Origin: Desulfobacterales bacterium RIFOXYA12_FULL_46_15
Lineage (GTDB): Bacteria; Desulfobacterota; Desulfobacteria; Desulfobacterales; Desulfobacteraceae
DNA length: 42,934 nucleotides
Assembly: GCA_001799395.1 (NCBI GenBank)
Contig: MGTJ01000111.1
Location: 1-42,934 of the forward strand
Direction of reading: 5' to 3'
The translations under genes were made by a program, and so were the position numbers. The notes beneath the pieces are model-generated. The model saw only the letters and a program-made list of their open reading frames with translations, searched no databases and was not told where the DNA came from. Positions 31,767 to 39,556 of the stretch are shown here, in pieces. Numbering within the stretch: position 1 is the stretch's first letter; each line of letters starts with the position of its first letter.

Positions 31767-32234
31767 TCATATCGGGGCTGCATCAATGGGCCATCCCTGG
31801 TCGGGTTTGACCTCTGAATAGACGATAAAGGTTTCGATTTTTCCCATACCCGGTATGGTGGCAAGCTTCTGTTTGATCAGGTCGCCCAGGTCGCCCAGAT
31901 CCGGGGCAACCACATGGAGAAGATAATCAAATCTTCCTGTGATATGGTAACAGGCGCGGACATTGGGTATTTTATTGATTTCATTTTCAAGCACTTCAAT
32001 ATCCTTTACCCTGTGCCGGTCAAGGGAAATACAGGCAAACCCCTGGGCTTTGAGGCCTATTTTTTCCGGGTCAACGACAGCCCGGTACCCTTTCAGGATT
32101 CCTTTATCTTCGAGCTTTTTGACACGATCCAGCATGGTGGATGGGGCCAGCCCGGTTTCCTTTGCCAGGTCGCTGTTCTTTTTTCGCCCGTCCTTTTGCA
32201 ATGCTTTCAGGGTGTGTCTGTCAATGTTATCCAT
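31767..32234 (-). CDS. Lrp/AsnC-family transcription regulator
   Basis: A 155-residue regulator. An N-terminal helix-turn-helix (residues about 4-60: LKALQKDGRKKNSDLAKETG, STMLDRVKKLEDKGIL) is followed by the RAM/AsnC ligand-binding domain (residues about 65-150), which usually senses amino acids. GGGAGG lies four bases before the ATG at 32234, so this start is preferred over the one six codons upstream. It is the first gene of the leftward panB-unknown-GDH/CBS operon and probably controls that operon and itself. An AT-rich dyad upstream is a candidate operator. Confidence 0.93.
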   Translation of the reverse strand: MDNIDRHTLKALQKDGRKKNSDLAKETGLAPSTMLDRVKKLEDKGILKGYRAVVDPEKIGLKAQGFACISLDRHRVKDIEVLENEINKIPNVRACYHITGRFDYLLHVVAPDLGDLGDLIKQKLATIPGMGKIETFIVYSEVKPDQGWPIDAAPI

Positions 32235-32281
32235 AAGGCCTCCCGTGGTCAATTTGTCACCAAACGGTTTCTATCAAATTA

Positions 32282-32311
32282 AATTCGATAGTTTATTATT
32301 TATATCGAATT
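32282..32311. promoter_or_regulatory. 9-bp inverted repeat upstream of the Lrp-type gene (candidate operator)
   Basis: AATTCGATA (32282-32290) and TATCGAATT (32303-32311) are perfect inverted copies separated by 12 bases, about 50 bases before the regulator's ATG. AT-rich dyads are usual for Lrp-family autoregulation. Confidence 0.5.
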
Positions 32312-32465
32312 ATAATTTAATGTCAAGGATAATTATAAAATAATTCAGTGAATTTTATAAAAAATTACCGGATTTTATTCGGAAACAAATATAAAAAATT
32401 CAGCACAGGGCAAAAGAATTAACAGCTCAGAGAAAAAAGATATATTCCCTTTACCATGAAGCAAT

Positions 32466-33599
32466 TTATGAGGCAGACATTTCATTCTCAGAGGAAGCTT
32501 TGTCAATATCCACGATGGTCTTACCTTTGCTGTATTCCCGGGTTTCATATTTAGTGATGTTCATGAGTTTCTGGGTAAGTTCCGCGATCCTTTCTACCTG
32601 GACCCTGATTTTATCTATTTTTTCAAACAAGGGAGAGTCTTTTTCAATGCTCATTAATAATATTGCAATATATCCGTCAATGATCATGGCCGGCTGACTC
32701 AGCTCGTGGCAGACGGCTCCTGCCATTTCAAGCACGCCTTTTAATTTTTCTTCCTGTTTGACGGCTTCTTCGGCTTTTTTTCGTTCCGTGATATCCTGAA
32801 GACTGATGACGCTGCCCATCACCCTGTTTTGTTTATCTTTGTAGGTGGACCCACTGATACTGACCGGGATGATATTCCTGTATTTATCATACCGGGCCGT
32901 CTCAATGCCGGAAAAAAACTCACCAACGATCACCATGTCAATCATTTTTTTTGTTTCAGACCAGTTTGCTTCAGGAACAAAATCATCCATTTTCCTGTTG
33001 ATACGTTCTGAAAGAGACCATTTGAAAACCCTTGAAAATGCAGGGTTAAAATAGATCACCCGGCCTTCATTGTCGTAAACGATAATCGGGTCGGCGGCAG
33101 CTTCCATGGCAGATCTGTATCTTTCCTCACTCTCAAGAAGCTTGGCCTCGATTTTCTTTTTTTCTGTGACATCTCTGTATATCACTGTGCTTCCGACGGT
33201 TTCACCTTTATCATCCGTATAGGTTGCACAGCTCAACAGGATATCCAGAAGGTTACCCGTTTTTGTGTACCGTCTTGTTTCAAAGGAATGGATAATTTCT
33301 CCTGCCAGCACTCGTTTCAAAGCTTGTGTAGTTTCTTCAAGGTATTCTTTTGGAACAAAGTCTATTTTTTTATTGAGCAGCTCGTAAAGTTTCCATCCGA
33401 AAACCTTTGTAAAGGCAGGATTCAGATAGGTTACATGGCCTGTGAGATCATAAAACACAACCGGATCAGGGACAGCATCAGTTGCAGAAAAAAAACGGTT
33501 CCGGTATTCATTTAAGGTTTTCTGGGTTTCATTACATATGGTTTTGTATTTTTGAAGTTGATGGGTCAGTTGCGAAATTGATTTTTTTTGACTTTCCAT
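32466..33599 (-). CDS. PAS-PAS sensor protein with HisKA domain but no ATPase domain
   Basis: A 377-residue soluble protein. A short coiled coil (residues 1-35) precedes two PAS domains (about 36-148 and 158-275), each ending in the DVTEKKK / DITERKK linker. A HisKA-like helix pair follows, with the phospho-accepting position His298 in AGAVCHELSQPA. The sequence stops about 70 residues later without the N, G1 or G2 boxes of the HATPase domain, so it cannot autophosphorylate alone. There is no frameshifted ATPase remnant downstream. It may act as a phosphotransfer or dimerisation partner of another kinase. ATG at 33599 is chosen because GGAGGG precedes it. Confidence 0.85.
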   Translation of the reverse strand: MESQKKSISQLTHQLQKYKTICNETQKTLNEYRNRFFSATDAVPDPVVFYDLTGHVTYLNPAFTKVFGWKLYELLNKKIDFVPKEYLEETTQALKRVLAGEIIHSFETRRYTKTGNLLDILLSCATYTDDKGETVGSTVIYRDVTEKKKIEAKLLESEERYRSAMEAAADPIIVYDNEGRVIYFNPAFSRVFKWSLSERINRKMDDFVPEANWSETKKMIDMVIVGEFFSGIETARYDKYRNIIPVSISGSTYKDKQNRVMGSVISLQDITERKKAEEAVKQEEKLKGVLEMAGAVCHELSQPAMIIDGYIAILLMSIEKDSPLFEKIDKIRVQVERIAELTQKLMNITKYETREYSKGKTIVDIDKASSENEMSAS

Positions 33600-33633
33600 G
33601 CTGCCCTCCTGATGAAATTTCAAGCATATTTCC

Positions 33634-33663
33634 ATCATTCCAATAATGGAGGGGTTTTGTCAA
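33634..33663 (-). promoter_or_regulatory. candidate promoter for the PAS-PAS-HisKA gene
   Basis: On the minus strand TTGACA (33663-33658) and AATGAT (33639-33634) are separated by 18 bases, about 35 bases upstream of the ATG at 33599. Confidence 0.4.
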
Positions 33664-33743
33664 GTTCTGGCTGCAACACCTTGCCGGGTGATTTGAAACC
33701 AGCTCCTGCCGGCGATGAATAGCCCGCAACCCCGGATAGTTTC

Positions 33744-33773
33744 TTGACTTAACCGCAACAACTATATTATTAA
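33744..33773 (+). promoter_or_regulatory. candidate promoter for the split purH genes
   Basis: TTGACT (33744-33749) and TATTAA (33768-33773) are separated by 18 bases, 55 bases upstream of the ATG at 33829, where GAGGAAGG serves as the ribosome-binding site. Confidence 0.4.
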
Positions 33774-33828
33774 TCTTGAGCATAAATAAGAGAATATGAA
33801 TTTTTCACAATCAAGTTGAGGAAGGCGT

Positions 33829-34512
33829 ATGACCAAGAATATAGTTGTGGCAATTGATGATAAGGTGAAAATCCGGACCGTCCTTGCAAGCGTGTCGGAT
33901 AAGACCGGGCTTGAGACCTTTATCCCAGGTCTTGTGGAAGTGAACCCCGATATCCTGATCCTGTCCACCGGCGGTACTTATGGCGTGATAAAGCAAATCC
34001 TGGGGAAAAAGGCAGACACCTGCCTGAAACAGGTATCCGATTATACAGGGCAGCCGGAAACCCAGGGCGGGCTTGTGAAAACCCTTGATTTTAAAATCTA
34101 TCTCGGCCTTTTGACCGAAACTTATAATGATGCCCACCAAAACGATCTGAAACGGACAAGGGCCCTTGCCATTGATATGGTGGTGGTCAATCTTTATCCT
34201 TTTGGCCAAACCATAGCCAAAAAAGAGGTTAGCCCGGAAGAGGCAAGGGGTAATATCGATATCGGAGGGCCCACCATGATCCGGGCCGCTGCCAAGAATT
34301 TTATCCGGGTGGCATCGGTGGTGGATCCCTTATCTTATCCGGCAATCCTTGAAAAGCTTAAGGCAGCAGGAGGATATCTTATGCTTGAAGACCGGTTTGG
34401 CCTGGCCAAAAAGGCCTTTGAACATACCGCAGTCTATGATCAAACCATTGCCGGATATTTTGCCTCAACACCCTTCAGCAGTGTCAAATCCTGCTATACA
34501 TCAGGAGAATAA
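33829..34512 (+). CDS. purH: IMP cyclohydrolase (N-terminal half of PurH as a separate protein)
   Basis: A 227-residue MGS-like domain protein equivalent to residues about 1-200 of bifunctional PurH. It closes FAICAR to IMP in the last step of purine synthesis. Motifs are LASVSDKTGLETFIPGL, STGGTYGVIK, VSDYTGQPETQGGLVKTL, VVVNLYPF and IDIGGPTMIRAAAKN, all in the expected order. It ends with its own TAA six bases before the next gene, which encodes the transformylase half. The stop is followed by a fresh ribosome-binding context and ATG in the same frame set, so this is a genuine split rather than a frameshift within a fused gene. Confidence 0.93.
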   Translation: MTKNIVVAIDDKVKIRTVLASVSDKTGLETFIPGLVEVNPDILILSTGGTYGVIKQILGKKADTCLKQVSDYTGQPETQGGLVKTLDFKIYLGLLTETYNDAHQNDLKRTRALAIDMVVVNLYPFGQTIAKKEVSPEEARGNIDIGGPTMIRAAAKNFIRVASVVDPLSYPAILEKLKAAGGYLMLEDRFGLAKKAFEHTAVYDQTIAGYFASTPFSSVKSCYTSGE

Positions 34513-34518
34513 ACAACC

Positions 34519-35769
34519 ATGTCCAGAGACCTGAAAGAAATGTACAAAACTATTATGGATGACCATTTCACCCCTCAGATGGAGATTTCCTTTATTGACG
34601 GGAAAAAGCGCCAGACCCTTTTTTATGAGAAGGTGTCATGGGTGATTGACGGGGTGAACAAGGGCTTGCGCTATGGAGAAAACCCGGGCCAGGAAGCGGC
34701 CCTGTACCGGCTGGTCAACGGGAACCTGGTTCTGGGCGATACAAAGACCATAGCCCCGGGGAGATACCTGGTATCGGATATTGAATTGCTCCAGTCTGGT
34801 AAACATCCGGGAAAAACCAACCTCACCGATGCCGACAATGCCTTGAATATTCTTCGATATTTCACCGATACCCCCTGTGTGGTCATTGTCAAGCATAACA
34901 ATCCATGCGGTGCGGCAAGGGCCAAAAGCCTTGAAGAGGCTTACCATAAAGCCTATATGGCGGACCGGGTGGCAGCCTTCGGCGGTTGTATTGCCGTCAA
35001 TAAGGCCCTTGACAAGGTCACGGCAGAAGCCATTGCCGGCCAGTATGCCGAAGTTGTAGTGGCCCCGGAATTTGAAGACGGGGTCATGGAAATCCTGGAA
35101 GCCCGGAAAAATTTAAGGGTAATCCGGATCAATGCCATGGATAAACTGCAAAATTTCATCGGTGAGCGGGTGGTGGATTTTAAAAGCCTCATGGACGGCG
35201 GCCTTGTGGCCCAGTGGTCTTTTGTTCCCGAGACCCTGTCCAAAAAAGATTTTACCCTTGCTTCCACAGAATATAAAGGGAAAACCTACAGGGTGAACCG
35301 GGAACCTACAAAAGAGGAATATGAGGACCTGCTTTTCGGATGGCTGGTGGAATCCGGTATTACCTCCAATTCCGTCATCTATGTAAAGGATAATGTGACC
35401 GTGGGCATCGGTACCGGGGAACAGGACCGGGTGGGTGTTGCAGAAATTGCCGTGGATAAGGCCTACCGGAAACTGGCAGACCGGTATTGCTTTGAGCGGC
35501 ATGGAATTGCTTTTACCGATCTGGCCGACCAGGATAAAAGGGCTGAAATCGAAAAGGATGTCAAGACAGCCAAAGGCGGTCTTATTGGGTCAGCCATGGT
35601 TTCCGATGCTTTTTTTCCCTTCAGGGACGGGATTGATGTAGGGCTGCGTCAGGGCGTCAAAGCCGTTGTTCAGCCAGGAGGGTCCCTGAATGATTACCAG
35701 TCTGTTGAGGCCTGTAACGAAAGTGGCGCTGCCATGGTCTATACCGGCCAGAGGAGTTTTAAACACTGA
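34519..35769 (+). CDS. AICAR transformylase (C-terminal half of PurH as a separate protein)
   Basis: A 416-residue protein corresponding to the formyltransferase part of PurH, which transfers the formyl group of 10-formyl-tetrahydrofolate to AICAR. RYGENPGQEAALY, the catalytic KHNNPCGAA, DRVAAFGGCIAVNK, and the C-terminal GSAMVSDAFFPFRDGID and QPGGSLND are all present. It starts six bases after the cyclohydrolase gene and clearly works with it. The N-terminal 50 residues (SRDLKEMYKTIMDDHF) replace the usual linker. It converges on the RNase gene with eight bases between stops. Confidence 0.94.
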   Translation: MSRDLKEMYKTIMDDHFTPQMEISFIDGKKRQTLFYEKVSWVIDGVNKGLRYGENPGQEAALYRLVNGNLVLGDTKTIAPGRYLVSDIELLQSGKHPGKTNLTDADNALNILRYFTDTPCVVIVKHNNPCGAARAKSLEEAYHKAYMADRVAAFGGCIAVNKALDKVTAEAIAGQYAEVVVAPEFEDGVMEILEARKNLRVIRINAMDKLQNFIGERVVDFKSLMDGGLVAQWSFVPETLSKKDFTLASTEYKGKTYRVNREPTKEEYEDLLFGWLVESGITSNSVIYVKDNVTVGIGTGEQDRVGVAEIAVDKAYRKLADRYCFERHGIAFTDLADQDKRAEIEKDVKTAKGGLIGSAMVSDAFFPFRDGIDVGLRQGVKAVVQPGGSLNDYQSVEACNESGAAMVYTGQRSFKH

Positions 35770-35777
35770 TCCGGGTT

Positions 35778-37757
35778 TTATATGAATAGAGAGAGCTGGT
35801 CTTTTCTTGCATCTGCGTGCTGGATGGTCACCTGGACAATATCCCCGTATTTGAGCCGGATGCCGGCCGGGACAAGTTTTGTTTCCAGCATGAATTCTTT
35901 TATCAGGATGAGATAATGCTCCCTGTGACATTCCAGTACCAGGGATTCAAAGGAGACGCCTTTTTTGGATTCCAGGTATTTGATGATCCAGTATCGTTTT
36001 CGCGATGCCTGGATGCGGCTTGTATTGGACACAGCCGTTGAGATCGATAAAAGGATGTCTTCAAGATCTGTTTTGGAATAGGGGGCATGATATCCGAATA
36101 TGGCCTTGATCTGGCGCTGGGTTAAAAGATCATGATACCTCCGGATGGGCGAAGTTGCAGTGACATAGGCATTGACGCCTAGACCGGCATGGGTTTCCGG
36201 GGTGGTTCCGATCATGGCCCTGCTTAATTGTTTTCTCTGCATGAAATTTAAAAGCAGGGAAGTTTCAATGCCTTTGAAAAGCCTTTGTTTGGGCTGGGCC
36301 TGGGATCTGAAAACAGCCGGCATCCGGTGGCTTGCCAGAAATTCCGCCATCAGGGAATTGGCAAGAATCATCAGTTCCGAGATCAGCATGCGGGATGGGT
36401 TTTCCCTGTCTATTTTTGAATACCCGATTTCCCTGTTTTCCTCAAGCCAGACATTGACTTCAGGAAGGGTGATCTGAACGGCACCGGCTTTGATGCGTTT
36501 TTCCCGAAACAGGAGAGCCATCCTGTAAAGTGTCGTGATGGGATCATTTTTACCGTTCAAGAGATTGGCTTCAGCATAGCTCATCTTCTGGCGGATTTTG
36601 ATAATACTGGGAACAATCTTATATTCCTGAATTTCAAAGAACCGGTTTGTCCGGACAAGGGTGCTGATACCAGGTCTTATTTCTCCTTCTTTCAAACTGC
36701 ATAGATCTTCGGAAAGTCTTGGCGGAATCATAGGGAGTTTGTCATCGGGCATGTAAATGGAGCTGCCCCTTTCCCGCGCCGATAGATCAACCGGGTCACC
36801 GTTTTTAATATAGGCATCCACATCAATGATATGAATCCCCAGGCTGTATCCGGTTTCCGTATTCTCAAGGCTGATGGCATCATCAAAATCAAGGGTGGAT
36901 TGTCCGTCAATGGTGATGAGGGGAATATGGGTCAGATCTTTTCTTAAGGGGTCATCTGAAAAATGGATGGGATTTGTGATAAGGCTTTGTTCCTGTTCCA
37001 GAACGTTACTTGAAAAAACCGTCGGGATTTTAAGGGAAAGAAGGTGGATATTTTCATCCTGATGCCAGATCCCGGCTTTGACAAAGATATGAAAGAGCTG
37101 TTCCGTCGAATGCAGGGAAGATTTTTTAATTATCTGTTTGGCTGTCTGAGCATGTTCAGAATCATTTCCAAAAAGGTAAAAGGATTTCAGTATGTCAATG
37201 GTGGCTTCATCAATGGCAGTGCTGCTCCCGTTTTTACGGTTCAGGATATCATTGATCCAGGCTGCCCCATCCTGAATCCGGCGTTCTTTTTTTTCAGCCT
37301 CCTTTAGCTGTCTTTTTTTTCCTTCAACCTGTTCAGCTGAATACGGGGCAAAAATCATCTGGCTGAATTTAAAATAGAGCCGGTCGTGGAAAAATGCCCG
37401 GATAACGGCTGCCTCATGATCCGGGGTCAGGGGAGGATCAAAGCAGAAAAGGGTCATGGTGGACAATTCAATATCTTCAGACTCTTCATGCAGGATTTCC
37501 CATAATTCCCGGATATCAATGGTTTCAGAAAGCTTTTTCCTGTTCTCTGTGAGTTGTTTTAACTGTGTGACAATGGAATCCCTTGAGAGAGTGGTATCAA
37601 GACGAGCTTGCGATATATGGGACAACCGGTTTTCAGAAAAACTGACTTCCCGGTTATGCTCATTGAGCAATCTGAGCTTACCTTGTTTTTCCTGCAAAAT
37701 GACAGCAGAAACAATTTTCTGCTGGTCGATGTATTCCACAATGTTCCCTATATTCAT
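35778..37757 (-). CDS. RNase II/R-family 3'-5' exoribonuclease
   Basis: A 659-residue RNB-domain protein degrading RNA from the 3' end. The catalytic block LITIDGQSTLDFDDAISLE lies near residue 285 with the clustered aspartates that bind magnesium. RERGSSIYMPDDKLPMIPP and the late TSPIRRYHDLLTQRQI are also family signatures, and a short S1-like tail ends the protein (LKYGDIVQVTIQHADARKDQL). The N-terminal 250 residues are not classical cold-shock domains. The frame runs 27 codons further upstream; ATG at 37757 (NIGNIVEYID) is preferred because homologues begin there, although no strong ribosome-binding site is seen. Confidence 0.88.
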   Translation of the reverse strand: MNIGNIVEYIDQQKIVSAVILQEKQGKLRLLNEHNREVSFSENRLSHISQARLDTTLSRDSIVTQLKQLTENRKKLSETIDIRELWEILHEESEDIELSTMTLFCFDPPLTPDHEAAVIRAFFHDRLYFKFSQMIFAPYSAEQVEGKKRQLKEAEKKERRIQDGAAWINDILNRKNGSSTAIDEATIDILKSFYLFGNDSEHAQTAKQIIKKSSLHSTEQLFHIFVKAGIWHQDENIHLLSLKIPTVFSSNVLEQEQSLITNPIHFSDDPLRKDLTHIPLITIDGQSTLDFDDAISLENTETGYSLGIHIIDVDAYIKNGDPVDLSARERGSSIYMPDDKLPMIPPRLSEDLCSLKEGEIRPGISTLVRTNRFFEIQEYKIVPSIIKIRQKMSYAEANLLNGKNDPITTLYRMALLFREKRIKAGAVQITLPEVNVWLEENREIGYSKIDRENPSRMLISELMILANSLMAEFLASHRMPAVFRSQAQPKQRLFKGIETSLLLNFMQRKQLSRAMIGTTPETHAGLGVNAYVTATSPIRRYHDLLTQRQIKAIFGYHAPYSKTDLEDILLSISTAVSNTSRIQASRKRYWIIKYLESKKGVSFESLVLECHREHYLILIKEFMLETKLVPAGIRLKYGDIVQVTIQHADARKDQLSLFI

Positions 37758-37882
37758 GACTGAGACAATACCAGGAAGGTGCCTGGTTGTCAAATGAACT
37801 AGCAGTCCTAAAACCTTGAAAAATAAAGTAAGATGCAATAGGATGACATCATTGGAATAGGGAAGAAAAAAGGAAAGCCCCT

Positions 37883-38452
37883 TTGAGAAAAAAAAATAAA
37901 CACAATCTGCCGGTTTTTAATTCTGATGAGGATTTTACAAAAGCCTTTGAAGAAAAACATCCTGATCAGAAATATGAAAAACAAAACAATAGAATTTATG
38001 ATACTGGCCTGCTTGGCCGGACGGAAGATGAAATTGAGAAAGAAAATGATCCGGATGAGGATTTTGAAACATTACTAGAAGAATCCTTTCAAAAAGGCAG
38101 GGCCAAACCCTTAAAAAAAGCGCCTCCCGTATCCCTTGAAAAAAGGCTCAAACGTTATCCGCCGCCTGAAAAAACACTGGATTTGCATGGGTATAATGCA
38201 ATCGGGGCCGAGGTGAGATCCAGGTCTTTTATCCACAGTTGCAAACTGCAGGGATTTTTTACCATCCGGATTATAGTCGGCAAAGGCCGTCATTCAAATG
38301 AAGGGGCCGTGTTGCCGGATGTAGTGGAAGATGTGGCAAAGGAAATGAAAAAGCAGGGTCTGGTCATTGGCTTTGAATGGGAGAATAAAATAAAATCAAA
38401 AAGCGGGGCATTGATCATTTATCTAAAACAGTTTGAACGGTTTGACGGATAA
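37883..38452 (+). CDS. Smr-domain protein
   Basis: A 189-residue protein with a charged, low-complexity N-terminal part (residues 1-85) and a C-terminal Smr domain (about 95-185). LDLHGYNAIGAEVRSRSFI and IIVGKGRHSNEGAVLPDVV are the characteristic Smr motifs. The domain has nuclease or nucleic-acid-binding activity in MutS2 and related proteins. The start is TTG at 37883 behind AGGAAAG; no ATG gives the domain with a better context. It is divergent from the RNase gene and ends two bases before the convergent mltG stop. Confidence 0.9.
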   Translation: MRKKNKHNLPVFNSDEDFTKAFEEKHPDQKYEKQNNRIYDTGLLGRTEDEIEKENDPDEDFETLLEESFQKGRAKPLKKAPPVSLEKRLKRYPPPEKTLDLHGYNAIGAEVRSRSFIHSCKLQGFFTIRIIVGKGRHSNEGAVLPDVVEDVAKEMKKQGLVIGFEWENKIKSKSGALIIYLKQFERFDG

Positions 38453-38454
38453 TT

Positions 38455-39474
38455 TCAGTTATTCAGATGGTAGCGGCGAACTGCTCTGAGATGCTCTTCA
38501 TAGGTTTCTGAAAAATAATGGGTGGTGTCTTTTTTGGAAACAAAATAAAAATATCCGGTTTGTGCAGGATACAAGGCAGCCTCAAGGGATAAAGCACCGG
38601 GATTTGCAATGGGGCCCGGCGGCAGCCCGCTAATCTGGTAGGTATTGTAAGGGGTGACGGTTTGAAGATGAATCTTTTTTATATTCCCGTCAAAATCCTC
38701 TATGCCGTATATGACGGTGGGGTCACTTTCAAGCCTCATGTTTTTTTTCAGCCGGTTATGGAAGACAGATGAAATAAGGGGCCTTTCAGATGCATCTCCG
38801 GTTTCTTTTTCAATGATGGAGGCAAGGGTGAGAATTTCATGGGCAGAGAATCCGAGTGATCCGGCTCTGCGCCGCAGGTCTTCCGTGAAAACGGAGTTGA
38901 AACGCCCGACCATGGCGCTGATAATATCTTCACAGGTATTCTGTTTTGAAAAAAAATAGGTGTCTGGAAAAAGATAGCCTTCAAGGGAAAAGACTTGGAT
39001 CCCAAGTCTTTTAATAAAGGAAGGACTATTACAGAGGGTCATGAATTTTTTCATGTCACAGAAGTTTTCCTTTTCAACCAGGGCTGCGATTTCCCTTATA
39101 TTAAATCCTTCAGGTATGGTAAGCCTGTAGAGTTTCACCTTTCCTTTAATAAAGATATCAAGAATCTCTTCAGGTGATTGGGATGCAGACAAAAGATATT
39201 CTCCGGCCTGGATCTTTTTCCCTGCCTTTTTAAAATTTGTGTATATGGAAAAATAGAGCTTATTGGAGATAATTTCTTCATTTTCAAGATGTTCTGCAAT
39301 AGCCTTGAGACCCTGGCCTGAAATAACCATAATGGTTTTTTGCTTGGCATCGGGGTTGAAGGGGGCTTTTATAAAAAAGGATATATCGAAAAAAATATAA
39401 ATACCTGCAAACAGGTCAATCATTAAAAGACCGGCAACAGAGATAATGAATATTTTTAATCGGTTTTTTACCAT
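38455..39474 (-). CDS. mltG: endolytic murein transglycosylase
   Basis: MltG is an inner-membrane, periplasm-facing lytic transglycosylase that cuts nascent glycan strands. One N-terminal membrane helix (residues about 7-30) is followed by a LysM-like segment and the YceG domain. LEGYLFPDTYFF, LTLASIIEKETG with the catalytic Glu222, VFHNRLKKNMRLESDPTVIYG and the terminal PGPIANPG are all present. The 339-residue length is normal. It lies downstream of the rnf genes across a large hairpin; in many bacteria mltG neighbours other cell-envelope or tRNA genes, so the rnf link is probably positional. Confidence 0.95.
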   Translation of the reverse strand: MVKNRLKIFIISVAGLLMIDLFAGIYIFFDISFFIKAPFNPDAKQKTIMVISGQGLKAIAEHLENEEIISNKLYFSIYTNFKKAGKKIQAGEYLLSASQSPEEILDIFIKGKVKLYRLTIPEGFNIREIAALVEKENFCDMKKFMTLCNSPSFIKRLGIQVFSLEGYLFPDTYFFSKQNTCEDIISAMVGRFNSVFTEDLRRRAGSLGFSAHEILTLASIIEKETGDASERPLISSVFHNRLKKNMRLESDPTVIYGIEDFDGNIKKIHLQTVTPYNTYQISGLPPGPIANPGALSLEAALYPAQTGYFYFVSKKDTTHYFSETYEEHLRAVRRYHLNN

Positions 39475-39490
39475 GGTTTGCCCTGAAAAC

Positions 39491-39525
39491 GGCTGAAGGG
39501 TATCTTGTGCAGATACCCTTCAGCC
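39491..39525. terminator. 14-bp perfect hairpin between rnfB and mltG
   Basis: GGCTGAAGGGTATC (39491-39504) and GATACCCTTCAGCC (39512-39525) pair perfectly around a 7-base loop. On the minus strand it is followed by GTTTTC, a short U-run, and the mltG ATG comes only 17 bases after the stem. It can act as a terminator for the rnf operon or as an attenuator for mltG. A smaller dyad ATTCCT/AGGAAT is at 39535-39551. Confidence 0.65.
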
Positions 39526-39556
39526 TATATCCGTATTCCTGATTGAGGAATCTGTA

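Noticed and set aside
34500-34520. Sequencing frameshift joining the two PurH halves
   Set aside because: Both proteins are complete, with separate stop and start; split PurH occurs naturally.
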